Assembly (NCBI GenBank): GCA_965215545.1
Contig: OZ244066.1
Location: 1,550,001-1,614,000 of the forward strand
Direction of reading: 5' to 3'
Length of the DNA: 64,000 bases
Origin: MPNP01 sp965215545
Lineage (GTDB): Bacteria > Pseudomonadota > Alphaproteobacteria > Rhodobacterales > Rhodobacteraceae
A model generated the notes under the pieces. The model did not search any database. It worked only from the letters and a program-made list of their open reading frames with translations, and was not told where the DNA came from. The translations under genes and the position numbers were made by a program. Positions 63,799 to 64,000 of the stretch are shown piece by piece (within the stretch, counting starts at the first letter, position 1; each line of letters opens with the position of its first letter).

Positions 63799-63965
63799 TC
63801 AGCTGTCGAGGTCCGGACAATTGAGATACTGCCTTTGCGCCTGGCTCGCCACAGTCTGGCCGGCGAGGATCCGGGTTCCGTTGCGCGTGCCGTTGCAATA
63901 GCAGTCCCGAATGTCCTGCCGCGTGTGGGCCACCGCATAGCACCCGGTCCGGTTATATTGGGCTA
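63799..63965 (-). pseudogene. Secreted Cys-type protein, C-terminal part cut by IS630-A
   Basis: From the IS630-A junction leftwards the frame reads LAQYNRTGCYAVAHTRQDIR, DCYCNGTRNGTRILAGQTVA, SQAQRQYLNCPDLDS and stops. The composition (four cysteines in 54 residues) resembles the other small secreted proteins in this region. Its 5' part must lie beyond the element, outside the window. Confidence 0.5.
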
Positions 63966-63968
63966 GTA

Positions 63969-64000
63969 TCCCGTCGTCATCGAATTGATGCCATTTGATG
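63969..64000 (+). mobile_element. Left end of IS630-type element A, copy 4
   Basis: After CTAG-TA the sequence TCCCGTCGTCATCGAATTGA and the following 12 bases are identical to the start of copy 3. The rest lies outside the window. Confidence 0.85.

Noticed and set aside
57935..64000. An integrated island bounded by a duplicated tRNA-Arg 3' end
   Set aside because: I found no second copy of the tRNA 3' end and no integrase gene in the window, so attachment sites cannot be claimed.

Overview
The window looks like chromosome from a GC-rich alphaproteobacterium whose order I cannot fix. The evidence is an S17-L17 ribosomal block with rpoA, the rpmH-rnpA-yidD-yidC-engB-argB cluster, an ATP12-type F1 assembly chaperone, an Aap-type amino-acid ABC transporter and TRAP transporters.

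Layout. 1-6.5 kb: the spc part of the ribosomal operon (end of rpsQ, then rplN-rplX-rplE-rpsN-rpsH-rplF-rplR-rpsE-rpmD-rplO-secY-adk), tightly packed with several stop/start overlaps. 6.5-16.4 kb: about 10 kb of foreign or relocated material sits where rpsM normally follows adk. It holds a TRAP transporter (dctP/Q/M-like), an EamA exporter, a GMP reductase, IS66 and IS30 remnants, a GNAT/DUF1778 toxin-antitoxin pair and a HipBA pair. 16.7-24.2 kb: the operon resumes with rpsM-rpsK-rpoA-rplQ, followed by a ureohydrolase, rarA, crcB, an RluA-family pseudouridine synthase and ATP12. 24.2-26.1 kb: a GH1 beta-glucosidase and a YbjQ protein.

26.1-41 kb is an accessory graveyard. It contains broken Fic, DUF262, DruA-like and DNA-methyltransferase genes, decayed copies of two IS630-type elements (called A and B here), long duplicated blocks in direct and inverted orientation, three small coiled-coil/C-terminal-anchor proteins, and two secreted-protein genes that each carry a C9 or C10 tract just after the start codon. 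41-48.5 kb returns to ordinary genes: a broken lysR, an AEC permease, an aapJQMP-type ABC operon and sixA. 49-58 kb: argB, engB, yidC, yidD, rnpA and rpmH on the minus strand, then a VTT membrane protein, a flavin disulfide reductase, an orphan histidine kinase and tRNA-Arg(ACG).

From the tRNA to the end, GC content falls locally and the genes are small, Cys-rich secreted proteins or their fragments, punctuated by a 155-bp MITE, an apparently complete IS630-A (ORFs joined by a -1 frameshift at an A7 run), a decayed IS630-B fragment and the left end of another IS630-A. The most unusual features are the paired poly-C secreted genes, the coiled-coil anchor family with 54-nt repeat gain or loss, and a secreted gene that rejoins exactly in frame when the IS630 copy and one TA are removed.
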